This document shows positions 53,786-63,242 of a stretch of DNA of 64,000 nucleotides, piece after piece. Location of the stretch: positions 179,403 through 243,402 of the forward strand of contig NZ_LVEJ01000018.1 in the NCBI RefSeq assembly GCF_001648775.1. Direction: 5' to 3'. Each line of letters starts with the position of its first letter. The first letter of the stretch is position 1. The notes below the pieces were generated by a model that was not told where the DNA came from, searched no databases, and saw nothing but the letters and a program-made list of their open reading frames with translations. The stretch comes from Pseudomonas fluorescens (GTDB lineage: Bacteria; Pseudomonadota; Gammaproteobacteria; Pseudomonadales; Pseudomonadaceae). Made by a program: the position numbers and the translations under genes.

Positions 53786-56700
53786 ATGGCACTGAATGAC
53801 ATTGGCGGTCTGCTGGAAAAGCGGCGCACCGCATTGCTTGAATACTGCATCGGACAAACCAGTCAGACCCATTACGGCTTTGTGAAGACGCCGGCAGACT
53901 TGTTCGAACTGCTGCGTATGGATCCTCTGGACAGCTTCGCGGTGCAAAGCTCCAAGGTGGCCGAAGCGAGCAGTTGTGCGCAGCAATTCATCCACGCGGT
54001 GTACCGCAGGCTTGAGCCTGATTTTGCAAATCACCAATTCCCCGCCAGCGATCTCGCGCAATGGGAACTCTACAATAACTATCCCGATTGGGCGGCGGTG
54101 CAACTGATCCGGCTCTACCCGGAAAACTACATCAATCCGTTCGTACGCCAGCGCAAGAGCAGCCTCTTCAGGGACCTTGAAAACGACCTCAATCAGGCTC
54201 GCCTGAGCACTGACTCGGTGCAGACGGCATTGCAGAACTATCTGCAAGCGTTCGAGCAGACCTGTGATCTCGATGTCATCAGTTGCTACATGGACGGCAT
54301 CTCACCAGAGCGAGCCGATTATTATTTTGTCGGCCGGCAACGCGTGCAGCCATTCCAGTATTTCTGGCGCAAGGCCGAGATTGAACTCACCCCCACCTGT
54401 ACGGCGGTCAATCCGGCTGCCTGGAGTGAATGGCAGGCCGTGGATATTCAGCCCGCCAGCCGGGTGCTTGATATGCGCCCGGTGTTCTGGAACGGACGGT
54501 TGTGTCTGGTCTGGGCGGAGTGGAGTGACAGGGTAACCGGCAAAACACAGGATGATTTCATCCCTGACAAACTCAGTGTCAACCTGGCCTTCATGAAGCA
54601 AAACGGTCAATGGTCGGCGCCGCTGAGTGTGTATGGCGCGGAGGCAGATATCGCTCATGCCGAGAATTTTCGGCTGATTGCAACGGTGTGGACGGACGCT
54701 TTTTCTCCCAAAGGCAAGTTGGGGGTGTTGATCTCGGGCGGTAAAAACGAAGGGCCGACCAGACAAGCACTGCTAAAGGAGTACAGAGTTTATGACGTGC
54801 TGATGCGTCTGGATCCGACGGATGCCGGTGGCTGGCTGGACACCGCACGCAGTCGATTCGCCACGCCAGAAACAGTGCAGCACGCCTTCGGCACCCAAGT
54901 GACGATGACCGCCGAAGGTATTCCGAAGGGTCTCATGTCGGACTATCTGGATCTGCGAGCTTCGGCCCAGCGAGTAGGTAAGGACGATGTCCTGACCGTC
55001 AATGGTTTGTGCAGGCCCACGGGGTTGCCCGATGACCGTTCAATTCTTTATACCTTGACGCTGGTGCAATCCAGTGGGAGTGACCCAACTCCCGAAGCTG
55101 AACCCCGTTCGCAGGCGGGTGATTGGGTCACTAAATCCTATTCGTTCAGGCGTGCCGAGGGATCATGGCCGGCCCCCGCAACGTTTACTTTACTGACGTC
55201 ATCTGCCGAACATGGCGGTAAAACATTCAAACTGACGATCAAGAATCTAGCGGATTTCACCCCGCCCACACTGGTGAAAAACAGCGTCGATGCGGCGCAG
55301 TTTCTGTCTTTCGAATTGCCGGGGACGTACCTCAAGTACACCCGCCTGAACTCATTGTTCGGTCCCGAACTGGTTCAGCGCTCCAATATTTCCGTCGATG
55401 CGGTACTGGACTGGGACACTCAGTTTATTGCCGAGCCACCGCCAACCCTGCAGGCCTTCGATGAGCCTAACGGGGCGTTCGATGGCGCCAACGGTCTGTT
55501 TTTCTGGGAGCTGTTTTTCCATTTGCCACATCTGGTCTTCACGCGTTTGCGTGATGAAGAGCGTTTCGCTGATGCTCAGAAATGGGCGCATTACGTCTTC
55601 GATCCGCAAGCCATTGCCGACCCTGCCAGCGCTGCACCTCAAGTGGCCTATTGGCGCTGCCGACCGTTGGCCCACGATGCTGGCAATGCCGGTTGCGAAG
55701 CACTGGCACCGGCAGACCCGGATGCCATCGGTTACGCGGCGCCCAAGCACTTCAGGATTCTGATGTTCTGCGATTACGTGAAAAATCTGATGGGCTGGGG
55801 CGACTGGTATTACCGTCAGTTGACGCGTGACAGCCTGGTAGCGGCCAAGCTGTGTTACGTGCAAGCCGGGTTTCTGATGGGCAAGGCGCCGCTGGCGCGC
55901 ACGGTCAGCGGTTGGCAAGCCGACACCGTGGAAAACCTGCTGAAACTGAGCTCTACGCGTCCTGCACTGGAACAATTCGAGCAAACGCTGGACTTCAGCC
56001 TGGCGGACATCGCTGCCGGTTCCGAAACCACGGCAACCCTCGGCTTGTTGGCCAACGAGCCTTTCAAAGCGCCGATCAACCAGCCACTGCTTGACTTGTT
56101 TGCCGGGCCGGAACAACGCCTGTACACCCTGCGCCACAACATGACCCTTGATGGCAAGCCGCTGGATATCAGCTTGTTCAGTCCGCCGACGGATCCCAAT
56201 CAGCTGTTACGCGATCTGGCCTCGGGTGGTGTCGGTGGGCCAAGGCCGATGGGCGGGCGGCTGGTGGTTAACGCGTTTCGCTGGCGTGTCACCTTCGAAG
56301 TTGCCTTGCGTGCGGTGCAGGCATTACAGGATTACGGCAGCCAAGTACTCAATTTGCTCGAACGCCGAGATCGCGCCGAGCAGGAGGAGTTGCAGCAAAC
56401 TCACCTGCTGGAGTTGGGCACTTATGCCCAGACCCTGCAGGAGCAATCGATCGCTCAGCTGGAAGCGAACGTCACGGCGCTGCAGATGAGCCGGGTAGTG
56501 GCGCAGCAGCGGGCGGATGCCTACGCACAGCGCTACGACGAGAATATTTCGGCGGTTGAATATGAGGTCATGGCGAGCCTGAAACTGTCGAAGTATTTCG
56601 CTCTGAACGCAAAAGTCCTCAAACCCACCGGCGCGCTGATTGCGGCGCTGCCGAAAATCTATGGCACCGCCAATGGCGGCATGAAACCTGAAAATGCCAT

Positions 56701-57868
56701 TGATGCGGTGGTTTTCGGTCTGGAAATAGCCTCGTCCATGGCGCAATCGGAAGCCGACAGTCAGGCCACGACCGAAGGCTATCGTCGACGCCGTGGTGAA
56801 TGGGGTCTGCAACGTGATCAGGCGTTGGCCGAAGTTGACGCGATCAATGCGCAGATCGAGGCGCAAGGCCATGCGGTCACAGCGGCTCGCACAAACCTTG
56901 CACAAACCCTGCGGGCCAATGCTCAGGCGTTGACGGTTTATAACTTCCTGAAAAAACGCGCGAGCAATGCCGAGCTGTTCGGCTGGATGCTGGGGCAACT
57001 CAAGGCCTTGCACTATCAGGCTTATGATGCGGCGGTCAGTCTGTGCCTCAGCGCGCAGTCGTCGATGAATGCCGAAACCGGCGATTACGAAGCGCAGATC
57101 CCCTTGCCACAGGCATGGCTCGATCAACGTCATGGTTTGACCGCTGGCGAGCATTTGCGTGGGCATTTGCTGCGTATGGAACGCGAATACCTGCAGCGCT
57201 ACGAGCGGCGGCAGGAGTTGGTGAAAACCGTTTCCCTGCGCAAGTTGTTCGACGACCAGGTTGAGCGCCAGATCGGTATCAGCAGTTGGGCTGCTGCACT
57301 TAAACAACTGCAAGACACCGGCACCCTGGAATTCCAGCTGACCCAGTTGCTGTTCGACCGTGATCATCCGGGGCACTACTGCCGGCAAATCAGTTCATTG
57401 GAAGGCGACCTGCCGTTGTTAGCCGGGCCATTCGAGAACGTGCGGGCTACTTTGCGGCAGATCGAAAGTAAAACGGCGACCCGTGCAACCACACAGTCGG
57501 TGCAGTACCTGCACAACCCGGTAGGCCAGGCGCCAGGCGATGTGTTGATCAACTTGCGCAGTGGCCAGCAAATTGTCCTGTCGGCAGGGATTGCCGACAA
57601 CGGTTTGACCGCGATGAAGCCCGACGAAGGTTTGCTCAACAGCTTTGAAAACACAGGGGCGGTTTCCAAGTGGCAATTGAACTTCCCGTGGCCGTTGAAA
57701 GAGCCCCAGGCGGGTATGTTGCGATCAATGACTGACTTCATCTTACACATCCGCTTTACGGCCAAAGTGGGTGAGTCGACCTTTACCCGTAACGTCGAAG
57801 ATCTGGTGACCAAGGCTGAAAAAAACGTACCCGCCGTCAAGCGCAAGGGAGTGGGCAATCATGAGTGA
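53786..57868 (+). CDS. TcA-type toxin component, C-terminal part (channel and TcB-binding)
   Basis: 1360 residues from the ATG at 53786 behind CAAGGAGCACGGATC, 39 bp after the preceding gene. Conserved TcA segments are visible: FFHLPHLVFTRLRDEERFAD and KWAHYVFDPQ (about 575-607), a long alpha-helical region (about 850-1120) with a central hydrophobic pore-like hairpin (LKPTGALIAALPKIYG, about 945-960), and GLLNSFENTGAVSKWQLNFP (about 1283-1302) near the TcB-binding end. It forms the translocation channel through which TcC cargo is injected. With the upstream gene the TcA total is about 2585 residues, close to TcdA size. It overlaps the downstream gene by 8 bp. Confidence 0.9.
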   Translation: MALNDIGGLLEKRRTALLEYCIGQTSQTHYGFVKTPADLFELLRMDPLDSFAVQSSKVAEASSCAQQFIHAVYRRLEPDFANHQFPASDLAQWELYNNYPDWAAVQLIRLYPENYINPFVRQRKSSLFRDLENDLNQARLSTDSVQTALQNYLQAFEQTCDLDVISCYMDGISPERADYYFVGRQRVQPFQYFWRKAEIELTPTCTAVNPAAWSEWQAVDIQPASRVLDMRPVFWNGRLCLVWAEWSDRVTGKTQDDFIPDKLSVNLAFMKQNGQWSAPLSVYGAEADIAHAENFRLIATVWTDAFSPKGKLGVLISGGKNEGPTRQALLKEYRVYDVLMRLDPTDAGGWLDTARSRFATPETVQHAFGTQVTMTAEGIPKGLMSDYLDLRASAQRVGKDDVLTVNGLCRPTGLPDDRSILYTLTLVQSSGSDPTPEAEPRSQAGDWVTKSYSFRRAEGSWPAPATFTLLTSSAEHGGKTFKLTIKNLADFTPPTLVKNSVDAAQFLSFELPGTYLKYTRLNSLFGPELVQRSNISVDAVLDWDTQFIAEPPPTLQAFDEPNGAFDGANGLFFWELFFHLPHLVFTRLRDEERFADAQKWAHYVFDPQAIADPASAAPQVAYWRCRPLAHDAGNAGCEALAPADPDAIGYAAPKHFRILMFCDYVKNLMGWGDWYYRQLTRDSLVAAKLCYVQAGFLMGKAPLARTVSGWQADTVENLLKLSSTRPALEQFEQTLDFSLADIAAGSETTATLGLLANEPFKAPINQPLLDLFAGPEQRLYTLRHNMTLDGKPLDISLFSPPTDPNQLLRDLASGGVGGPRPMGGRLVVNAFRWRVTFEVALRAVQALQDYGSQVLNLLERRDRAEQEELQQTHLLELGTYAQTLQEQSIAQLEANVTALQMSRVVAQQRADAYAQRYDENISAVEYEVMASLKLSKYFALNAKVLKPTGALIAALPKIYGTANGGMKPENAIDAVVFGLEIASSMAQSEADSQATTEGYRRRRGEWGLQRDQALAEVDAINAQIEAQGHAVTAARTNLAQTLRANAQALTVYNFLKKRASNAELFGWMLGQLKALHYQAYDAAVSLCLSAQSSMNAETGDYEAQIPLPQAWLDQRHGLTAGEHLRGHLLRMEREYLQRYERRQELVKTVSLRKLFDDQVERQIGISSWAAALKQLQDTGTLEFQLTQLLFDRDHPGHYCRQISSLEGDLPLLAGPFENVRATLRQIESKTATRATTQSVQYLHNPVGQAPGDVLINLRSGQQIVLSAGIADNGLTAMKPDEGLLNSFENTGAVSKWQLNFPWPLKEPQAGMLRSMTDFILHIRFTAKVGESTFTRNVEDLVTKAEKNVPAVKRKGVGNHE

Positions 57869-60800
57869 ACCCGTCATTCAAGCGAACAAGAATCTGGTTC
57901 GCAACGGCGACTTCAGCCAGGCATTGAAGGAATGGACACGTAACGGCGTCGGCACGAGCGCGGTTACTCAGGAGGATTTCGACGGTGAACGCGTCAGGAT
58001 TCTGGACCTCAGTAACGCGGGGGGCGTCAGCCAGGATATTGCGATCCCCAAGACGCCTGACGCCAGTGCACGTTACACGCTGAGTTTTCTCTGCCAGACC
58101 CTGCATGTCGAATCCGGTTGGCTGCGCATCTTCAAGGACGAACAAGCGTTGTGTGCGATTGAGCTCAAACCCGATCCCACGCGTCATCTGCAAGACGACC
58201 TGGCGCGATTGGCGGCCGGGCAACCGCTGGCCTTTGAACCGACGCCATACGAGCTGAATCTGGATGTGTTGGTGGTGGCCGAGGACACACTTCGCTTCGA
58301 AATCATCAGCCCGAAGAACGAGCCCGCCGATTATTACTCCAAAGTGCGTATCACCCGGCTCAACGTCCAGTTGCATCTGGACCCGTTGACGTTACAAACC
58401 GTGCAGCTCGATGAGCAATCCCTGTCGGCGGACAGCACGGTGTACCTCTGTCTGGGGGCAACGGACTCCCAGGCGCACAAGTTGATCTTCATGCCGCCGC
58501 CGGACAATGCCTGGGACGGCACGCAAGCGTCTTTGACGCTGGATGGCAATCCGCAGGAAGCGATCATTATTACCCCGAGTGAAGATATCGAACAGTTGCT
58601 GACAGAACACTGGATGCTCGATTGCCCGGTGTTGGGGGATGAGGATCGTTATTCGCTCACGCTGAACCTGCTTAACCGCTACGCCTCTGCCCCCTACAAG
58701 ATTCCCGTGTCGCTGGGGCATCACCGTCTCAGGTTTCGCCAGACGCTCGAAGCCGCGTATTACCCGATACTGGAATATGAACAGCGCGTTCAATTGGGCG
58801 TACGCGTGGCGTCTTACTACACCGGGCAGGTACTGGCAGGGCTGACGGTCAACTGGTTGGTGCCGGGGCAAGGGGTAACAAGCGCTTCTGTTACCGATGA
58901 CGAAGGCTGGGCCTATTACGACTTTTTACCAAAGGAGCCGGGGGAGATTGCCATCGAGGCGTCAGTCGAAAGCCGCTATTACAGCACCGGTGTGACCACT
59001 GAACAGTTCACGGTGCGGGTACTGGCCACCGATCCATGGCGGGACCTGCGGGCTGTCGTTGACGATGGCGAGACCGCCTGGGATGCGCAAGGCTATCCGA
59101 ACCGGGGCAGCGATTATGAGCTGAAGGTACGCCTGCCGGCTGATAGTCCTTTGCTGGAAACCGAGTTGTCCTTGTACTGGACTGGCGACAGCCATGCGCA
59201 GTTGGAAGTCGAAGTCTTCCCGGAGCTTGAAAGTCCGGTGCCCGTCGACACTGTGCAAGTCGTCTGGACGCTGAGCAGTGAGGATACACTCGACGGCCGA
59301 TTCGAGCTGTCGTTGGTCTGCTCGAAACTGCTGCGACCTTCGCCGGGTAAACCGATGTCGCTGGCGCGTAATCGGGTGAAAGTGGGTGAAGTACGCGAGG
59401 CCAACAAGTCTCCGGTGGTCGATGAGCACGAGAGCGTGTTACTGCGGTTGCAGGTGCTGCACGACACGACAGGCACTGAAAATGTGCCGGTCAGCAATGC
59501 GCTGGTCGACTGGCAAACGCGCGAGGGCCCGATGGCTGCCCGGTCCGGCGCCGATGGCTGGGCGAGTTTGCTCTACACGCCGGAAGCGTTCGGGGATCTG
59601 GAGGTCAAGGCCTGGGTCAAGGCGCACCCGGAGGCTGTGCCAGTCGAGCGAGTGTTTAAAGTTCACGCGATCGAAACCAGTCCCTGGAAAGATCAGGTCG
59701 AGATTCTGTTGGACGACGAACCTGTCGAGCTCAATACGTTGGGTCTGGTGTGTCAACCTGGGAAGTCATACACCTTATCCGTCAAACCCCGCACCGAAAG
59801 CCCGTGGATCAATCGGAACATCAGTCTGCACTGGCGCCAGAATGTGGACCCGAATATCGGGCTAGAGCCTTCCGATCTGGCAATACCGAAGCCATTGGCG
59901 ACGGAGGGCGTGCAATGGACACTGGCGGTGACTGAGCAGGGCCTCAGCAGTCTGTTTGATCTGGAATTGCGCCTGGGGGGTCTGAGCGTTGTTCGCGCGT
60001 TGCCGGGGCGCTTGCTGCCTGCGGATCTGAACAAAGGAGTGAGCCTGTTGCTCGATCAGATCCGGATACAGATGAATGACCAGGCGCTTTATCCCTGTCT
60101 GGGCGCCATTCACCGCTTCAATGTCTTGCCCAACGGATTAAGTCCATTGGTGGGGCTGCACGCTGCGCTGATCTGGGAGCAAACCGAAGATCTGGGGGCA
60201 GAAGTTTGCCCGCCGCTGGACGCTCCACAAGTTTTGACCGACGGTGGTGCAGTCTGGGAGCTGAACTTTTCCAGGAGCGAACAGCCCGGCCGGTTTGCGT
60301 TGACGCTTCATTTGCCTCAACTGAATTTCAGGGCCATCCCCAAACCGATGGTGCTGCACCATAACAAAGTCAGAGTTCATGTCATGCGTGAGCCGGCGGT
60401 GGATCCGGTCGTCAATCAAGTACCGGCGCACTTGTGGGTGCAGATCCTCTCCCACTTCACCGGCAGACCGGTGGCAGATGTACCGGTGAAATGGTGGCTT
60501 GGCGCAATCGGGGATACCGTGCGCACCGATGACGAAGGCTGGAGCGGTTATGCCTTTGCGCCGGAAAAAGCAGATACGTATACGGTGATCGCGTTGGTAG
60601 AAAATTTTTTCGACGACTACGAGGACACTCGTTCGATCGATGTCACTGCGCTTACAGAGGATCCATGGGCCGGCTTGAAGGTCAGTTTTGATAATCAGCC
60701 AGAACAGCCGTGGGCTGAACGAACTTTTTTCCCGCGTCGCAAGGCTCAGCACCAGTTAAAGGTCACGGCTGCCGCCAACAGCGCTCTGTTGGGTAAAGGT

Positions 60801-61895
60801 CTGGCGCTGGGGATGGCGAGTGGGGCGGGGCCAGCGGAACTGGACATCAGTTTTGTTGGAACCTCGCTCGGTGAACCCGAACCTTTCAGCGAGGATGGAT
60901 TGACCTACACCTTCAAGGTTGGCGACCTGAAGGACGGTGGCTTTGGCTTGTGCTTCGCCTCCGAACGGCTGGCGAGCCTTTCGCCGGTCAACGCAATGTC
61001 TGTAGGGGAAGGCGCGCCCGCGATGAAAATCGTCAGTGGCGAACGTGTCATGCAAACCCTGCTCTGGGAGGACGCGGTGTCGGAACAGATCACCGTGATC
61101 TCGGTGATCAACGGCAAGCCGATGGCGGGTGTAGCGGTGACGTGGTGGAGCCAGGATCTTGGCGAGGTCACGGCGCTCACCAATTTTTACGGGGTGGCGA
61201 AGGTGCGGTTCGTTCCGACCACGCCGGGGGCGTTTGAGCTGACGGCGCGGGTGGGCAATGCGTTGTATTCGGAGACGGTCTCGATGCCGTTATTCTTGCA
61301 TGAACCACGGGAAATACAGGCGTTGGTCAACGTAGATCCGCCGGGCTACCCAGGTCAGGAAGTTCGTGTGCATGCAACTGTTATTTCCGCTTTGACAGGT
61401 GAACCCTTGCCGGATGTATGGGTGAATTGGTCCTTTGAGAGCGCTTCGATTGAGCCGAGCAAGACAAATGCCGAAGGGATTGCCGAGGTCACTCTGGTAT
61501 TGCCGTTTATCAGGCAAGGGGTGCTGCAAGCCATTGTCGAAGGAGGGATTGCCGGATGGGATATGAAATCTCTGGTCGTTGCTGTAGACGTTCCTGAATT
61601 TAAGTCATTGATCGTACCGGGAGGGGACGTGATTCAGGTCGGCCAGCTAACACTCGTGTATGCCAACGTCATTGCTTCGCTCAGTAAAAGGCCTGTTGAA
61701 GGACAGGAGGTTGTTTGGGTGAAGAACGACATCGAACAAGCCTGGCGCACGACCACCAACGTACGCGGAGACACCCATGAAAACTTCACCGCAAGTACCG
61801 TGGGCAGTATGACCATTGAGGTCCAGATACGTGATCCACAACAAAAGGTTTTCGATCGCAAAGCATTTGTTTTCACCGTCGTTGCGCGGTCATAA
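57861..61895 (+). CDS. Multidomain Big-1/PW-module protein with N-terminal NGDF carbohydrate-binding-like domain, coupled to TcA
   Basis: 1344 residues. The ATG at 57861 overlaps the TcA stop by 8 bp, with AAGGGAG upstream, so it is translationally coupled. The N-terminus has NLVRNGDFSQALKEWTRNG, the opening of CBM4/9-like jelly-roll carbohydrate-binding domains. After that, Big-1-like units recur (about residues 345, 563, 890, 1106, 1203, 1301), each with a D-D-E-G-W or similar turn: VTDDEGWAYYDFLP, RTDDEGWSGYAFAP, TNFYGVAKVRFVP. Between them lies a second repeated module opening with (T/E)(D/S)PW (TDPWRDL ~389, TSPWKDQ ~606, EDPWAGL ~933), which I call PW here. No signal peptide. It may be a fibre-like receptor-binding partner of TcA (inference). 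Confidence 0.85.
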   Translation: MSEPVIQANKNLVRNGDFSQALKEWTRNGVGTSAVTQEDFDGERVRILDLSNAGGVSQDIAIPKTPDASARYTLSFLCQTLHVESGWLRIFKDEQALCAIELKPDPTRHLQDDLARLAAGQPLAFEPTPYELNLDVLVVAEDTLRFEIISPKNEPADYYSKVRITRLNVQLHLDPLTLQTVQLDEQSLSADSTVYLCLGATDSQAHKLIFMPPPDNAWDGTQASLTLDGNPQEAIIITPSEDIEQLLTEHWMLDCPVLGDEDRYSLTLNLLNRYASAPYKIPVSLGHHRLRFRQTLEAAYYPILEYEQRVQLGVRVASYYTGQVLAGLTVNWLVPGQGVTSASVTDDEGWAYYDFLPKEPGEIAIEASVESRYYSTGVTTEQFTVRVLATDPWRDLRAVVDDGETAWDAQGYPNRGSDYELKVRLPADSPLLETELSLYWTGDSHAQLEVEVFPELESPVPVDTVQVVWTLSSEDTLDGRFELSLVCSKLLRPSPGKPMSLARNRVKVGEVREANKSPVVDEHESVLLRLQVLHDTTGTENVPVSNALVDWQTREGPMAARSGADGWASLLYTPEAFGDLEVKAWVKAHPEAVPVERVFKVHAIETSPWKDQVEILLDDEPVELNTLGLVCQPGKSYTLSVKPRTESPWINRNISLHWRQNVDPNIGLEPSDLAIPKPLATEGVQWTLAVTEQGLSSLFDLELRLGGLSVVRALPGRLLPADLNKGVSLLLDQIRIQMNDQALYPCLGAIHRFNVLPNGLSPLVGLHAALIWEQTEDLGAEVCPPLDAPQVLTDGGAVWELNFSRSEQPGRFALTLHLPQLNFRAIPKPMVLHHNKVRVHVMREPAVDPVVNQVPAHLWVQILSHFTGRPVADVPVKWWLGAIGDTVRTDDEGWSGYAFAPEKADTYTVIALVENFFDDYEDTRSIDVTALTEDPWAGLKVSFDNQPEQPWAERTFFPRRKAQHQLKVTAAANSALLGKGLALGMASGAGPAELDISFVGTSLGEPEPFSEDGLTYTFKVGDLKDGGFGLCFASERLASLSPVNAMSVGEGAPAMKIVSGERVMQTLLWEDAVSEQITVISVINGKPMAGVAVTWWSQDLGEVTALTNFYGVAKVRFVPTTPGAFELTARVGNALYSETVSMPLFLHEPREIQALVNVDPPGYPGQEVRVHATVISALTGEPLPDVWVNWSFESASIEPSKTNAEGIAEVTLVLPFIRQGVLQAIVEGGIAGWDMKSLVVAVDVPEFKSLIVPGGDVIQVGQLTLVYANVIASLSKRPVEGQEVVWVKNDIEQAWRTTTNVRGDTHENFTASTVGSMTIEVQIRDPQQKVFDRKAFVFTVVARS

Positions 61896-61903
61896 ATCTG
61901 CTG

Positions 61904-61932
61904 AGCAGGGTTACAGGATCCCTGCTTTTTTC
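61904..61932 (+). terminator. Terminator of the TcA operon, overlapping the DUF58 stop codon
   Basis: Stem AGCAGGG / CCCTGCT (61904-61910 and 61920-61926) with a 9-nt loop and a T-run to 61932 on the plus strand. The convergent DUF58 stop codon (61911-61913) lies inside its loop, so this terminator doubles as coding sequence on the other strand. Confidence 0.8.
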
Positions 61933-63242
61933 CATTGCAGATAACGAGTCACCAACTCGACCCCCAACTCCCCAGGCCGAACATCCACCACCGGAACCCC
62001 ATGAGCACTCAAGCGCTCATGGAGTTCTGCGCGCTCATTCAAATAACCCACCGTGCCGCAATAAGTCATCGCCTCGGACAAGGTTTGCACGGGGGTATCG
62101 CGCAGCGTGTCGAGCATTTCTTCACGCAGGCTCGCCACCATGACTCGATGTTGCGTGCTCAGGCGTTTAACCGCGTTCAGCAGTTCATCATCGTCTTCAT
62201 CGCGCAGGTTGGTCACGAGAATGACCAGCGCGCGGCGCTTGTGCCGAAGTAGTAACTGATTGGCGGCGGCCTGATAGTCGGCAGGGCGTTGCGTGCTGTC
62301 GAGGTCGTAGACGCTGTTGAGCAAGACGTTGAGCTGGCCACTGCCTTTGACCGGCGCGAGATGGCGCGGGCGGTCGCAGGCGAACGTGCTCAGGCCTACC
62401 GCATCACCTTGGCGCAGTGCCACGTAACTGAGCAGCAGGCAGGCATTGAGTGCGTGGTCGAAATGCGAAAGTTCGGCGTCCTGGCTGCGCATGCGTCGGC
62501 CGCAGTCGAGCATGAAGATGATGTGCTGATCGCGCTCGTCCTGATACTCGCGGGCAATCGGCGTGCGCTGGCGAGCGGTGGCTTTCCAGTCGATCTGGCG
62601 CAGGCTGTCGCCTTCGCGAAATTCGCGCAATTGATGAAACTCCAGACCCTGACCACGGCGTTGGCGCTGACGCACACCGAGCTGGCTGAGCCAGTTGTCC
62701 ACCGCCAGCAGTTCACCGCCATAGAGTCGGGCAAAATCCGGGTAGACGCGGGTGTGGTCGGGAACGTCGAGCAGGCGTTTGCCCGACCATAATCCCAGCG
62801 GACTCGGCAGGCTGATCTCGCAGTGGGCGAAGCTGAAGTGACCGCGCTTCAGCGGGCGCAGGCGATAGTTGATCAGGCTGCGCTGGCCGGGTTGCAGTTC
62901 GACCGCCAGCGGCAAGTGCTCGAAGCTCAAACCCTCGGGGACGTGATCGAACAATTCAACCTGCAACGTCTCGGTCAATTCATGCGCGACCTCCAGACGT
63001 ACCTCGCTCCAGCGGCCGAGGGCCAGGCTGCCGGGGATCTGCCGACTGATGCACGGTGAGGGCAAGCGTTTGAGGCGTATCGCATCGAGCGCTGCCAAGG
63101 CCAGCAAGGCCAGCAGCAACCCCCAGTTGATCGCCAACAGGCTCGCCGGGACGTTGATCTCCAGTGCTTGCAAGGTGCCCAGCACGATGCCGATGGCCAG
63201 CAGGATCAGCAGCCAGACCAGCAGCAGGCGCGAGGGTTTCAC
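61911..63242 (-). CDS. DUF58 domain-containing protein
   Basis: 443 residues from a GTG at 63242. Two N-terminal hydrophobic segments (LLLVWLLILLAIGIVLGTLQ and LLALLALAALDAIRL), then a beta-rich region and the conserved DUF58/von Willebrand-like segment REFREGDSLRQIDWKATAR with a following HIIFMLDCGRRM. DUF58 proteins pair with MoxR AAA ATPases in envelope or metalloprotein maturation systems. The GTG overlaps the MoxR stop (GTGA), so the pair is coupled. Confidence 0.92.
   Translation of the reverse strand: MKPSRLLLVWLLILLAIGIVLGTLQALEINVPASLLAINWGLLLALLALAALDAIRLKRLPSPCISRQIPGSLALGRWSEVRLEVAHELTETLQVELFDHVPEGLSFEHLPLAVELQPGQRSLINYRLRPLKRGHFSFAHCEISLPSPLGLWSGKRLLDVPDHTRVYPDFARLYGGELLAVDNWLSQLGVRQRQRRGQGLEFHQLREFREGDSLRQIDWKATARQRTPIAREYQDERDQHIIFMLDCGRRMRSQDAELSHFDHALNACLLLSYVALRQGDAVGLSTFACDRPRHLAPVKGSGQLNVLLNSVYDLDSTQRPADYQAAANQLLLRHKRRALVILVTNLRDEDDDELLNAVKRLSTQHRVMVASLREEMLDTLRDTPVQTLSEAMTYCGTVGYLNERAELHERLSAHGVPVVDVRPGELGVELVTRYLQWKKAGIL

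Noticed and set aside
28665..61895. The toxin region as a prophage or tailocin
   Set aside because: No tail, sheath, baseplate, lysis or integrase genes are seen; all large genes are Tc-type or Ig/Big proteins.
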